Below are positions 6,577 to 13,317 of a stretch of DNA of 17,814 bases, piece by piece. Origin of the DNA: CAZWUZ01 sp964637655 [NCBI: uncultured bacterium] (GTDB taxonomy: Bacteria; DAOPZR01). The notes under the pieces were generated by a model that was not told where the DNA came from, did no database searches, and saw only the letters and a list, made by a program, of their open reading frames with translations. The translations under genes were made by a program, and so were the position numbers. Each line of letters begins with the position of its first letter. Positions within the stretch are counted from its first letter, which is position 1. Location: assembly GCA_964637655.1 (NCBI GenBank), contig CAZWUZ010000038.1, forward strand, positions 1 to 17,814, read 5' to 3'.

Positions 6577-7743
6577 TCACCGGGACAACTCCAGCGGGGC
6601 AGTCCACAGCGCGCCGCGGATGAATTCGCTTTCGCCCACCCCGGTCAAGTCCCGCGCATCACGCAGCAGGTGGAGTACCGCCTGCGCCTCCTGCTGCGCG
6701 AAAAGGGTGCGCACTGTGTCCCCGAAGTCGAGTTTGCCCGCCGCCAGCGGCTTGTAGGAGAACGCCACCGCGTGGCAGTGGGCGAGGATGCCCTCCGCGT
6801 AGGGGCGCAGCAGCGGGGCCAGCGGGCCGGCTGCCGGCGCGTCGCGCGCCACCACCCCGACGGCAAGTATGGTGCCGCGCTCGCAGGCGCGGTCGACGGT
6901 GTAACTGATGCTGTCGCGCACCGCGGGAAAGTCGAGGTCGGGCGCGGCGAGTGCCGGGGAGCGGCGCAGCGCGGCCCCGACCAGGCCCGCCGATTCCGCA
7001 ATCAGCGCGAACCCGGCCACCGGGACCGGTGCGAGCACCTCGCGCAGCAGCGTGCCGAGCGCCACCGGCGTACCCGCGCCGCCGCTGAAACGCGTCTGCC
7101 GCGCGAACGGCCCCTGCAGCGTGACCCCGTACAGCACCGTGACAGCGGGAACAAAGGCGGCGTCGCCCGCCAGATAATCGGGCACATCGCCGCCATCGGT
7201 GGGGAGGTAGACCGCCGCCCCGCCCGCGGCAAGATACTCGCCGTAGCGCTCGCGGCATTCGTCATGCGTCGTCCCGAAGGCGCCGAGGCCGAAGCCGATG
7301 GTCCCGTCCGGATACGGTTCAGTGCGCGCGTCCGCTGCCGCGTAGGCGCCGGGCGTACCGCTGACCCGCACCTGCAGCCGCGCGTCCGCCTGCAGGACGA
7401 AATCCGTGCCGGCACTGCCGGCGGCAGCGGCCGGCGGCACCACCGCCAGCAGGCGATCGAGTCCGCTCATGGCGAAGACCGCGCGGATGCGCTCGCTCAT
7501 GCCGCGCATGCCGAGTGTGCCGCCGATGCCGCGCAGTTCCTTGAGCGCGCGCATGACCACGCGGATGCCCGCGGAACTGACATACTCCAGCCCGGCCGCG
7601 TCGAGCACCAGCTGGCGCGCACCGCCGCGGATGCTCTCCGCCAGCTCGTTGTCCAGTTGCGCCGCCCAGTAGGCATCGAGGCGGCCGGCGACAGTCAGGA
7701 CGAGGGCGCCGTCAGGTGTCGTGGCGCGCGTGATGGTCAGCAT
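6577..7743 (-). CDS. STAS-domain protein with uncharacterised C-terminal region
   Basis: This is a 388-residue soluble protein. Residues 1-102 form a STAS (anti-sigma-factor-antagonist type) domain: LVLTVAGRLDAYWAAQL, then LVLDAAGLEYVSSAGIRVVM, with the Ser pair S56-S57 at the usual phosphorylation site. The remaining ~280 residues have no motif I recognise. They start near RLQVRVSGTPGAYAAAD and include GTIGFGLGAFGTTHDECRE, SISYTVDRACERGTILAVGV and CHAVAFSYKPL. Seven bases separate it from the upstream double binding protein, and GAGG precedes its ATG. Set within ABC transporter genes, it could couple transport or ligand sensing to a partner-switching regulator. No anti-sigma kinase or SpoIIE-like phosphatase is visible in the window, so the partner is unknown. 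Confidence 0.8.
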   Translation of the reverse strand: MLTITRATTPDGALVLTVAGRLDAYWAAQLDNELAESIRGGARQLVLDAAGLEYVSSAGIRVVMRALKELRGIGGTLGMRGMSERIRAVFAMSGLDRLLAVVPPAAAAGSAGTDFVLQADARLQVRVSGTPGAYAAADARTEPYPDGTIGFGLGAFGTTHDECRERYGEYLAAGGAAVYLPTDGGDVPDYLAGDAAFVPAVTVLYGVTLQGPFARQTRFSGGAGTPVALGTLLREVLAPVPVAGFALIAESAGLVGAALRRSPALAAPDLDFPAVRDSISYTVDRACERGTILAVGVVARDAPAAGPLAPLLRPYAEGILAHCHAVAFSYKPLAAGKLDFGDTVRTLFAQQEAQAVLHLLRDARDLTGVGESEFIRGALWTAPLELSR

Positions 7744-7750
7744 GATGGCC

Positions 7751-9697
7751 TCAACCGATAATCTCTGACGCCTGCTGCCGCAGGCCGGGCGGAATGCTCA
7801 GCCCGAGCGCCTGCGCCGTCGCCAGGTTGAGCAGCATAGCACTTTTCTGCACCGCCGTAAACGGGATGCGGGCGGGCGCTTCTCCGCGGAGTACTCGCCC
7901 GGCCAGCAGGCCGGTGGCATGACCGCTCGACTCGTAATCGCGGGCCAGCACGACGACCGCTCCTTCGCGGATGTTCTTTGACGCCACGCCCAGCAGCGGG
8001 ATACGCGCCGCCGCCGCCGCCTGCCCGATGGCGGTGAAACAGGCGTCGTTGAGATTGTCGGCGATCTGCACGATGGCGTCGGGACGCCGCGCCACCAGGG
8101 CCCGCGCCGCATCAGTCACTTCCGCCGCGGTGCTGACCCCCACGCTGATGAAGGTCATACCCGCCGCGCGCAGCGCCGCGCGCTGCCGCTGCTCGTTGAC
8201 GACGGAGTTCAGTTCGCCGGGGGTGTAGAGCGTGCCGCAGGTCTGCGCCTGCGGCAGCAGGGCGCGCACGAGTTGCGCCACCCCGGCGTAGTCGCAGACG
8301 GTGTAGATCCCGGTGACGTTGGGCGCGTGTTCGGTCAGCGAGGTGCCCGCCCCCGCGGCGACCGGGTCAGCGACATACGTGAAGAGCACGGGGACGCGGG
8401 TCAGGTGCTGCAGCGCCGCCTGCAAGGTCGGGGTGGAGAGGGTGATGACCGCGTCGGGCGGGTTTGACGCCACGCCCGCGATAATGGTGTTCAGCGTCGC
8501 CATGTCGCCCTGCGCCGATTGTTCGGTCACGGTCAGGACCAGCCCCGTCTCCCGCAGGCCGCGCCGCACCCCGGCCAGCGCCTCTTCCGCTGACGGCGAC
8601 TCGCTGTAACTGACGATGGTAACGCGCCGGGGCGTGCTGTCCGCGGCCGGGGCGCCGCGCGGCTGCAGAACGCCCTGCCGGCGGATGCCGTCAGCGCGGT
8701 CGCGCACCGCCGCGGGAATGCGCCAGCCCGGGGCTTTGCCCAGCATATCCTCGTCGATGAGCAGCTGCGGCGGGGTGACGTCCTCGATGGCGATGCTCGC
8801 GATGTTCCGGCCGAGCAGCACGTCGGCCGCGAGGTTGCCCGTGCGCCGCCCGACTTCAAGGTAGTTCGCCCCGAGGGTGATGAGCGCCCCGTGCCCCATG
8901 TGGTCGGCGTTGTTGGTGAAGAGCGGGAGCCGGGCGTCATGCGCCACGCGGGCGACGACATCGACTGCAACTTCCACCGTGTTGTCGCCGCCGATCCAGA
9001 TTGCCTCGACCCCCTTGCCGGCCAGCGCCAATGCCGCCTCGCCGACCCCGGAGGAATTGTCCACGGTCACCTCGACCAGCTCGATGCCGAGTTCCGCGCA
9101 GATACGCCGCGCCTTCTCCATGCAGGCGGCGCTGCACGCCTCGCCCGGGCACCAGACCGTGCCGACGCGCTTGAGCGCGGGGTTGATCTCGCGCAGCAGG
9201 CGGAAGGTCTTCTCCACCGGCTGGAAGGTGCCGATGCCCGCGAGGTGCGCCGGATGCTTCAGCGGGTCGGCGCGATCGATGCCCACCCCCGCCCCTGCCG
9301 GGTCGGTGACAATGCCAAAGATGTGCTGCGCCCGCCCGTCGCGGTTGGCGTTGGCCACCGTCTGCAGCCCGGGAGTGCTCATGGTGATGACCAGGCGGAA
9401 CCGCCCGTCGCTCACCTGCCGCGCAATGGTGTTGGCCGTGGCGATATCGTTCTCCGCGTTGAACAGCGTCAGAGCGATTTCCTGCCCGTCACGCAGCCCG
9501 CGCGCGTTCAGCGCCTCGCGCGCCCCGCGCACCCCGTCATCCAGCGTCGGGCGCGACGAGTACTGCACGATGGCGACGGGAATCTTCTCCGGGCGCGGGG
9601 CCACCCGCCGGTCCCAGTCCGCAGCGAGCATAATGCCCGCCAGCAGCACCGTCAGCCCGACCGCCAGCCCGAGCCGTCTCATAAAAAGGGGACACAT
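7751..9697 (-). CDS. Tandem-duplicated ABC_sub_bind substrate-binding protein
   Basis: This 648-residue protein contains two consecutive ABC_sub_bind domains. The first, about residues 37-335, has KIPVAIVQYSSRPTLDDGV, VITMSTPGLQTV, KRVGTVWCPGE and AIWIGGDNTVEVAV. The second, about 368-645, has RRVTIVSYSESPSAEEAL, VITLSTPTLQAAL, SLTEHAPNVTGIY, CGTLYTPGELNSV and AIVQIADNLND. MRRLGLAVGLTVLLAGIMLA is an N-terminal signal or anchor without a clear lipobox. The start is uncertain: the ATG at 9697 lies inside a repeat, three bases after AAAAAGG, and the ATG at 9682 directly follows the repeat. Neither has a good ribosome site. The first domain has extra cysteines (CPGEACSAACMEKARRIC) absent from the second. 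It could deliver two ligands, or serve as a receptor for the STAS protein encoded next. Confidence 0.88.
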   Translation of the reverse strand: MCPLFMRRLGLAVGLTVLLAGIMLAADWDRRVAPRPEKIPVAIVQYSSRPTLDDGVRGAREALNARGLRDGQEIALTLFNAENDIATANTIARQVSDGRFRLVITMSTPGLQTVANANRDGRAQHIFGIVTDPAGAGVGIDRADPLKHPAHLAGIGTFQPVEKTFRLLREINPALKRVGTVWCPGEACSAACMEKARRICAELGIELVEVTVDNSSGVGEAALALAGKGVEAIWIGGDNTVEVAVDVVARVAHDARLPLFTNNADHMGHGALITLGANYLEVGRRTGNLAADVLLGRNIASIAIEDVTPPQLLIDEDMLGKAPGWRIPAAVRDRADGIRRQGVLQPRGAPAADSTPRRVTIVSYSESPSAEEALAGVRRGLRETGLVLTVTEQSAQGDMATLNTIIAGVASNPPDAVITLSTPTLQAALQHLTRVPVLFTYVADPVAAGAGTSLTEHAPNVTGIYTVCDYAGVAQLVRALLPQAQTCGTLYTPGELNSVVNEQRQRAALRAAGMTFISVGVSTAAEVTDAARALVARRPDAIVQIADNLNDACFTAIGQAAAAARIPLLGVASKNIREGAVVVLARDYESSGHATGLLAGRVLRGEAPARIPFTAVQKSAMLLNLATAQALGLSIPPGLRQQASEIIG

Positions 9698-9705
9698 ACC
9701 TTTTT
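9681..9705 (+). repeat. GGGGACACA repeat, copy A, with small hairpin
   Basis: ATAAAAAGGGGACACA (9681-9696) is identical to the reverse complement of 11111-11126. Locally AAAAAGG (9683-9689) and CCTTTTT (9699-9705) form a perfect 7-bp stem with a 9-base loop. It lies between the NlpC/P60 gene and the double binding-protein gene and contains the latter's possible start codons. Confidence 0.8.
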
Positions 9706-9710
9706 ATTCA

Positions 9711-11129
9711 TCAATCGATACTCCGCGCGGAACGCAGGCGGGAAATGAGCGCCCCGCGTGCGCTGCCGCGCCCGATTTCGAGGTTGGTTACAGCCACGCG
9801 GTTGATGGCGCGCACCGTATCGCCACGCCACGCGTCGTGCTCGCGGTAGCCCCAGATATCGTGGATGGCGTAGGGTTTCCCGTCGACACTGCCGAGATAC
9901 AGCATGATATGCCCGCTCAGTTCGAGCACCGTGGCGCCACCGATAGCGTCGCGGGTAAGCAGCGCGTCCTTCTCCACATCAGTCATTCCGTGAGTCAGCC
10001 CCAATGACCTGCCCACCTGCCCCTGCGCGGTGGAGTTGCGCGGGAACTGCACCCCGTGCGCGGCAAAGACCTGCTGAATAAAGCGCGAGCAGTCCTGCTC
10101 CCCGTACATGCCCCCCCAGCCGTAGGGGGTATTGAGCATCTCGAAGGCAGTCTGGATGAGCGAGCGCGGGGTAAGCGGCAGGCAGCCCGTCATGATACTA
10201 GCCTTCGCAAACATGGTTTCCATGCGACATTGCCCTTGAGCGTCGCGTATCGGTACAGTGACGGCATTCATGCCGGGATGCAGTAAAGCCGGACGTATGA
10301 CAACGTTGATGCCCGGAGACGCCGGCATAGTTATCTGTGTCAATCGCAAGCGCGTGCCGAGCCGCACTGATGCGTGGAACTGCCGCAGGTCGTAATCACG
10401 GTACAGGTCGGCTTTGGCACAAAACACAGTCGCGGGAGGTGCCTGCAGGTATCCCGTCATCTCTTCACGTGTGCAGAACGCCACCCGGTCTGCCGGCATC
10501 CAGCCGTTGGAGAGCGGCGCCACCGCGTAGACCCATTGGCCGTCCGCGCTGGTGTGCACCACGGCCAGCGGGGTGCCGATGTCGTAGGCGCTGTTCTGCA
10601 GTTCGTCGAACATCCAGTCGCCGCGGTCGCTGCTCAGCAGTTCTGCCGTAGGCAGCACCCGCTGGTCGGCATAGCCCGTCACCAGCGCGAATTGCGCGGC
10701 AACTGTTTCACCGATGGTTTCGATGCTGAGATTCTGCTTGAGGGAGGCAAAAAAGGGCGCGTCGCTCATCGACCCGTCCTTGCGCCACAGCCCCTGCACC
10801 GCGATATCCTGCCACGCGCTTTCCAGTTCACGCCGCAGGCCGCGCCCGCTGATGGTCGCGGGATACGCGGTGATATCCGCCACCGTTTTCAGTTCCGTGC
10901 GGATGCGGGCATTGAATAAATCGATTTCGGCAGAGGTCATAAGCAGGCGGTCGGGGTCGGGATGCCGGCCAATCCAGTAACCCGGCGTGTTCATCTCCGG
11001 CTGCGTGCCCGGGGTCAGGGTCGGTGCCAGCGCATAGTGCCGTTCCACGGTGCACCCGGCCAGCAGCAGCAGCAGCAGCAGGCAGCAGGCCGCGACGCGG
11101 AAATTAGTATTGTGTCCCCTTTTTATCAT
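9711..11129 (-). CDS. NlpC/P60 cell-wall peptidase lipoprotein with SH3-type domain
   Basis: This 472-residue protein has a lipoprotein signal MIKRGHNTNFRVAAC...LLLAGC with C26 as the lipid site. An N-terminal helical segment (LMTSAEIDLFNARI, 63-76) is typical of proteins carrying an NlpC/P60 N-terminal domain. An SH3-like middle follows (AYDIGTPLAVVHTSADGQWVYA and GWMPADRVAF). The catalytic NlpC/P60 domain starts at about 323: YGWGGMYGEQDCSRF with catalytic C347, then ELSGHIMLYLG with H407, and H423 as a likely third residue. Such enzymes cleave the D-Glu to diamino-acid bond of peptidoglycan peptides, often in wall recycling. The start overlaps the previous gene's stop by 4 bases (ATGA). 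The hydrophobic core of the signal is encoded by a CTG run, and codons 2-6 lie in a repeat copy. Confidence 0.9.
   Translation of the reverse strand: MIKRGHNTNFRVAACCLLLLLLLAGCTVERHYALAPTLTPGTQPEMNTPGYWIGRHPDPDRLLMTSAEIDLFNARIRTELKTVADITAYPATISGRGLRRELESAWQDIAVQGLWRKDGSMSDAPFFASLKQNLSIETIGETVAAQFALVTGYADQRVLPTAELLSSDRGDWMFDELQNSAYDIGTPLAVVHTSADGQWVYAVAPLSNGWMPADRVAFCTREEMTGYLQAPPATVFCAKADLYRDYDLRQFHASVRLGTRLRLTQITMPASPGINVVIRPALLHPGMNAVTVPIRDAQGQCRMETMFAKASIMTGCLPLTPRSLIQTAFEMLNTPYGWGGMYGEQDCSRFIQQVFAAHGVQFPRNSTAQGQVGRSLGLTHGMTDVEKDALLTRDAIGGATVLELSGHIMLYLGSVDGKPYAIHDIWGYREHDAWRGDTVRAINRVAVTNLEIGRGSARGALISRLRSARSID
11061..11081. repeat. (CAG)7 trinucleotide run
   Basis: Seven CAG units, read as CTG on the coding strand, encode the poly-leucine core of the NlpC/P60 lipoprotein signal peptide. 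Slippage would change the hydrophobic core length in frame without breaking the gene. Confidence 0.8.
11111..11126 (-). repeat. GGGGACACA repeat, copy B
   Basis: On the minus strand this reads ATAAAAAGGGGACACA, a perfect 16-base inverted copy of 9681-9696. It overlaps the first codons of the NlpC/P60 gene (IKRGH) and the last base of the upstream gene's stop codon. Confidence 0.8.
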
Positions 11130-11932
11130 CGGGCGTTCTCGATGGTGTGGAGTTCGGCGCTGACATCGCGGGTCAGGTCGCGCTGCACGAAATCACCACG
11201 CGTGGGGACCGCCATGAGCAGGTTGGGGGATATATCGTAGGCAAAGGTCGCCTCCTGCACGGTAAACCCGAGCACATGGCCTGCCTTGCCGCGATCGGCG
11301 CTCAGAAAGTGCAGGTGCCAGCCGGGGACATTGATGCCGTTGACATAGGGCGGGAGGCGGTAGCCGATCATGGTGCCGCGCACGTTGCGATACTCGAATT
11401 CGGGCTGATTGGCGAGTGCGTCAATGAGACGCGGATAGGGGCGCGCCTGCCGGTGCGGTGCCCGTGTCTTGACCATGCTGAACACCCCCTCGATGCGCAC
11501 GGCATAGGGGAGGTTAAGCGACGGGAGGATGGCATCGGTCTGCGTGATGAAATTTGGCAGCGAGGTCATCGGGGTAAGCGACTGGCTGAAATCGGGTTCA
11601 AAAAAGGTCACCGCGGCAAAAGGGGTTTTCGTCGCGTCGGGCATTTCTGTCACACTGCCGTCAGCCCCGAAACGCCAGACCTTCCCTTCGAGCATAATCA
11701 TCTCACCATTAAGCGCGTCGAAGGTGCCGATACCGACGTCGCCGCGGCGTTTGAGTTCCGCCAGCGACACCTCACCGTCGTAGACGCTCTCCTGCAGCGC
11801 GCTGATGGTCGCCACCTGGAAAATGGTCTCGCGGGCCAGCGGGTCACGCTGATTGCTCACCGTAGCGCATCCCGCCGTCAGCAGGCAGACGAGCAGCACC
11901 ATGCTGCGCGCGATCATACCGTTCTGTCTCAT
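11126..11932 (-). CDS. Acetolactate decarboxylase-like lipoprotein
   Basis: This 268-residue protein resembles alpha-acetolactate decarboxylase (BudA/AldC), which converts 2-acetolactate to acetoin using zinc. The family core is clear: LARETIFQVATISALQESVYDGE, then VGIGTFDALNGEMIMLEGK with E77, then YAVRIEGVFSMVKTR with R146. The zinc-site pattern GWHLHFLSADRGKAGHVLGF follows, with H206, H208 and H219. It differs from the usual cytoplasmic enzyme in having a lipoprotein signal, MVLLVCLLTAGC, with the lipobox cysteine at 22, so it should be a membrane-anchored periplasmic protein. It starts 4 bases after the serine acetyltransferase gene ends; a second start at 11917 is possible. It overlaps the NlpC/P60 gene by 4 bases. 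The substrate outside the cytoplasm is unclear. Confidence 0.88.
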   Translation of the reverse strand: MRQNGMIARSMVLLVCLLTAGCATVSNQRDPLARETIFQVATISALQESVYDGEVSLAELKRRGDVGIGTFDALNGEMIMLEGKVWRFGADGSVTEMPDATKTPFAAVTFFEPDFSQSLTPMTSLPNFITQTDAILPSLNLPYAVRIEGVFSMVKTRAPHRQARPYPRLIDALANQPEFEYRNVRGTMIGYRLPPYVNGINVPGWHLHFLSADRGKAGHVLGFTVQEATFAYDISPNLLMAVPTRGDFVQRDLTRDVSAELHTIENAR

Positions 11933-11936
11933 CCCG

Positions 11937-12866
11937 TCACCGTTTCCGGAAAGTGTGTGTCCCCGTTGTTGTATGTGTCCCTTTTTTGACGACGGGGTCG
12001 GGGGTGCGGTTGTAGACCTTCGAGCCCGCGGGTACGGACTTCACCAGCCAGACATTGCCGCCGATGACCGACCCCTTCCCCACCACCGTGCTGCCGCCGA
12101 GGATGGTCGCCCCGGCATAAATCGTCACATCGTTGCCGATGGTCGGATGGCGCTTGCTCCCCGACAGTTTCTTGTCCACCGAGAGCGCCCCCAGCGTCAC
12201 CCCCTGGTACAGTTTCACGCGGTCGCCGATCACCGTCGTCTCGCCGATGACCAGTCCCGTCCCGTGGTCGATGAAGAACTCCTTGCCGATGCGCGCCCCG
12301 GGATGGATGTCGATGCCGCGCTCGGCGTGGATGCTCTCGTTGATGATGCGCGAAACGAGCGTCTCGCCGCGCCGCCAGAGAAAATGCGCGAGACGGTGCG
12401 CCATGATGGCAGCGAACCCCGGGTAGGCGAGGATGATCTCCTCGCGGTGCTTCGCCGCCGGGTCGCCCCGGAAGAGCGCCTCGATATCGCCGTACAGCAG
12501 TTCCTGGATGGCCGGGAGCGACGCGAGCAGTTCCATGACGATACGCTGCGCACGCGCAGTGCACGCCTTCCGCCGGGCGCACTTCTTCCCGTCGCAGACA
12601 TAGCAGAACGAGCGAAAAACCTCTTCGGTGAGCAGCTCCTGCACGCGCACGAGGCGCTGCCCGGTGACATACTCGAGGTTGCTGGTGGTTACCGGCGTGG
12701 TGCCGAAATAGCCGGGGAAGAGCAGCGCGCGCAGGATGCCGTACGCCTCGAGCACCCGGTCGCGCGACGGGGCGGGATGCTCGCGCTGCTGCCCGAAGCC
12801 CCCCTTGCGCAGGTACGCCTTATGCAGTGTCCCGACGATCTTCTTCAGCCGTTGCGATGCTGCCAT
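11937..12866 (-). CDS. cysE: Serine O-acetyltransferase (CysE/EpsC-type) with cysteine cluster
   Basis: This 309-residue enzyme would make O-acetylserine from serine and acetyl-CoA for cysteine synthesis. The left-handed beta-helix domain (about 183-290) has the conserved GIDIHPGARIG, FFIDHGTGLVIGET with H201, KLYQGVTLGALS and KRHPTIGN with H240, then hexapeptide repeats. The long N-terminal helical domain is of the larger EpsC type. It includes FCYVCDGKKCARRKAC, a cluster of C88, C91, C96 and C102 that is absent from the classical enzyme and could bind metal or sense redox state. The C-terminal tail after DPVVK (KKGTHTTTGTHTF) is encoded by repeat DNA and is not family-like. GGAG lies 11 bases before the ATG. 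Upstream is the toxin remnant, so the antitoxin promoter may drive this gene. Confidence 0.92.
   Translation of the reverse strand: MAASQRLKKIVGTLHKAYLRKGGFGQQREHPAPSRDRVLEAYGILRALLFPGYFGTTPVTTSNLEYVTGQRLVRVQELLTEEVFRSFCYVCDGKKCARRKACTARAQRIVMELLASLPAIQELLYGDIEALFRGDPAAKHREEIILAYPGFAAIMAHRLAHFLWRRGETLVSRIINESIHAERGIDIHPGARIGKEFFIDHGTGLVIGETTVIGDRVKLYQGVTLGALSVDKKLSGSKRHPTIGNDVTIYAGATILGGSTVVGKGSVIGGNVWLVKSVPAGSKVYNRTPDPVVKKGTHTTTGTHTFRKR
11956..11988 (-). repeat. GGGGACACA repeat, copy C (double, degenerate)
   Basis: Two GGGACACA cores, complementary to TGTGTCCCC (11956-11964) and TGTGTCCC (11974-11981), lie in the same orientation as copy B. The second carries an A-run like copies A and B. 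They encode the aberrant KKGTHTTTGTHT tail of the serine acetyltransferase. Confidence 0.65.
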
Positions 12867-12883
12867 GGTGTTGGTATCTCCGT

Positions 12884-12958
12884 TCAGTAACGCCGTCGTT
12901 TCGTCAGCCAGTATCCGGGCCGGCGACGGGTGTGTGCTATGATGAGGACAATAACTAT
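12884..12958 (-). pseudogene. C-terminal remnant of a RelE/ParE toxin
   Basis: Directly after the antitoxin stop codon, in a shifted frame, the minus strand reads IVIVLIIAHTRRRPGYW followed by LTKRRRY and a stop. This is the end of a RelE/ParE-family toxin, whose last strand and tail follow the pattern vvlAvaHxrRxPgYW. The ~70 residues that should come before it are missing: the frame upstream runs through the antitoxin gene and has no start or family-like sequence. A deletion that joined the antitoxin end to the toxin end is the simplest explanation. The remnant should be non-functional. Confidence 0.7.
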
Positions 12959-12959
12959 G

Positions 12960-13193
12960 CTACAGCGCAACACGCTGGCGGGTGACACTGCGCATGACTG
13001 ACGCGGCTGGTATCCCCCGGGTGACACCGGTGTTCAGCTCACGCCAGCGCCGCTCAGCTTCAGCAAGCCATGCAGGGTCGATGGTTGCGTCAGTATCCTG
13101 TCCGCGCAGGTCCTGCAGAATGCGCAGCGCCAGACGTTCCTGGTCCTGCACCGGCAATTTGCGGACCTGACTGTGCAATTGCTTCCCGTTCAT
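12960..13193 (-). CDS. Addiction-module antitoxin (PF09720-like), toxin partner deleted
   Basis: This 77-residue protein matches the small addiction-module component family. It has LHSQVRKLPVQDQERLALRIL at the N-terminus, then DPAWLAEAERRWRELNTG and IPAASVM at the C-terminus. The family consensus is an eR..La..Ll helix followed by W..Ea.rR..el.sG. Such proteins neutralise a RelE/ParE-type toxin encoded immediately downstream and often repress their own promoter. The ATG at 13193 is preferred over 13238 because GGAGG stands 7 bases before it. Here only the last ~25 codons of a toxin follow, so it is an orphan. A sigma70-like promoter lies about 100 bases upstream. Confidence 0.85.
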   Translation of the reverse strand: MNGKQLHSQVRKLPVQDQERLALRILQDLRGQDTDATIDPAWLAEAERRWRELNTGVTRGIPAASVMRSVTRQRVAL

Positions 13194-13288
13194 CCCCTGG
13201 CCTCCCCGCCATATGCAGAACCACGTGCTGCCGCACACAGCAACCCCGTTCAGCAGACACCCAATATATTAGCCACCATGCCTGCTGT

Positions 13289-13317
13289 AGTGTAATGTTT
13301 TTTTACGGGGACGTCAA
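13289..13317 (-). promoter_or_regulatory. Sigma70-like promoter of the antitoxin gene
   Basis: On the minus strand TTGACG (13317-13312) and TACACT (13294-13289) are separated by exactly 17 bases containing an A7 run. They match -35 and -10 boxes at 5/6 and 4/6 positions. The -35 box overlaps the stop codon of the hybrid kinase gene. The leader to the antitoxin ATG is about 90 bases; it is AT-rich around 13261-13275 and has a small GCTG...CAGC inverted repeat. No clear terminator precedes it, so read-through from the kinase genes is possible. Confidence 0.5.

Noticed and set aside
11041-11090. Possible CRISPR or other array from repeated CAG units
   Set aside because: It is a simple trinucleotide run inside a coding signal peptide, without spacers.
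12960-13193. Intact two-gene toxin-antitoxin locus
   Set aside because: Only 93 bases separate the antitoxin stop from the acetyltransferase start, too short for a toxin gene, and they contain only a toxin tail.
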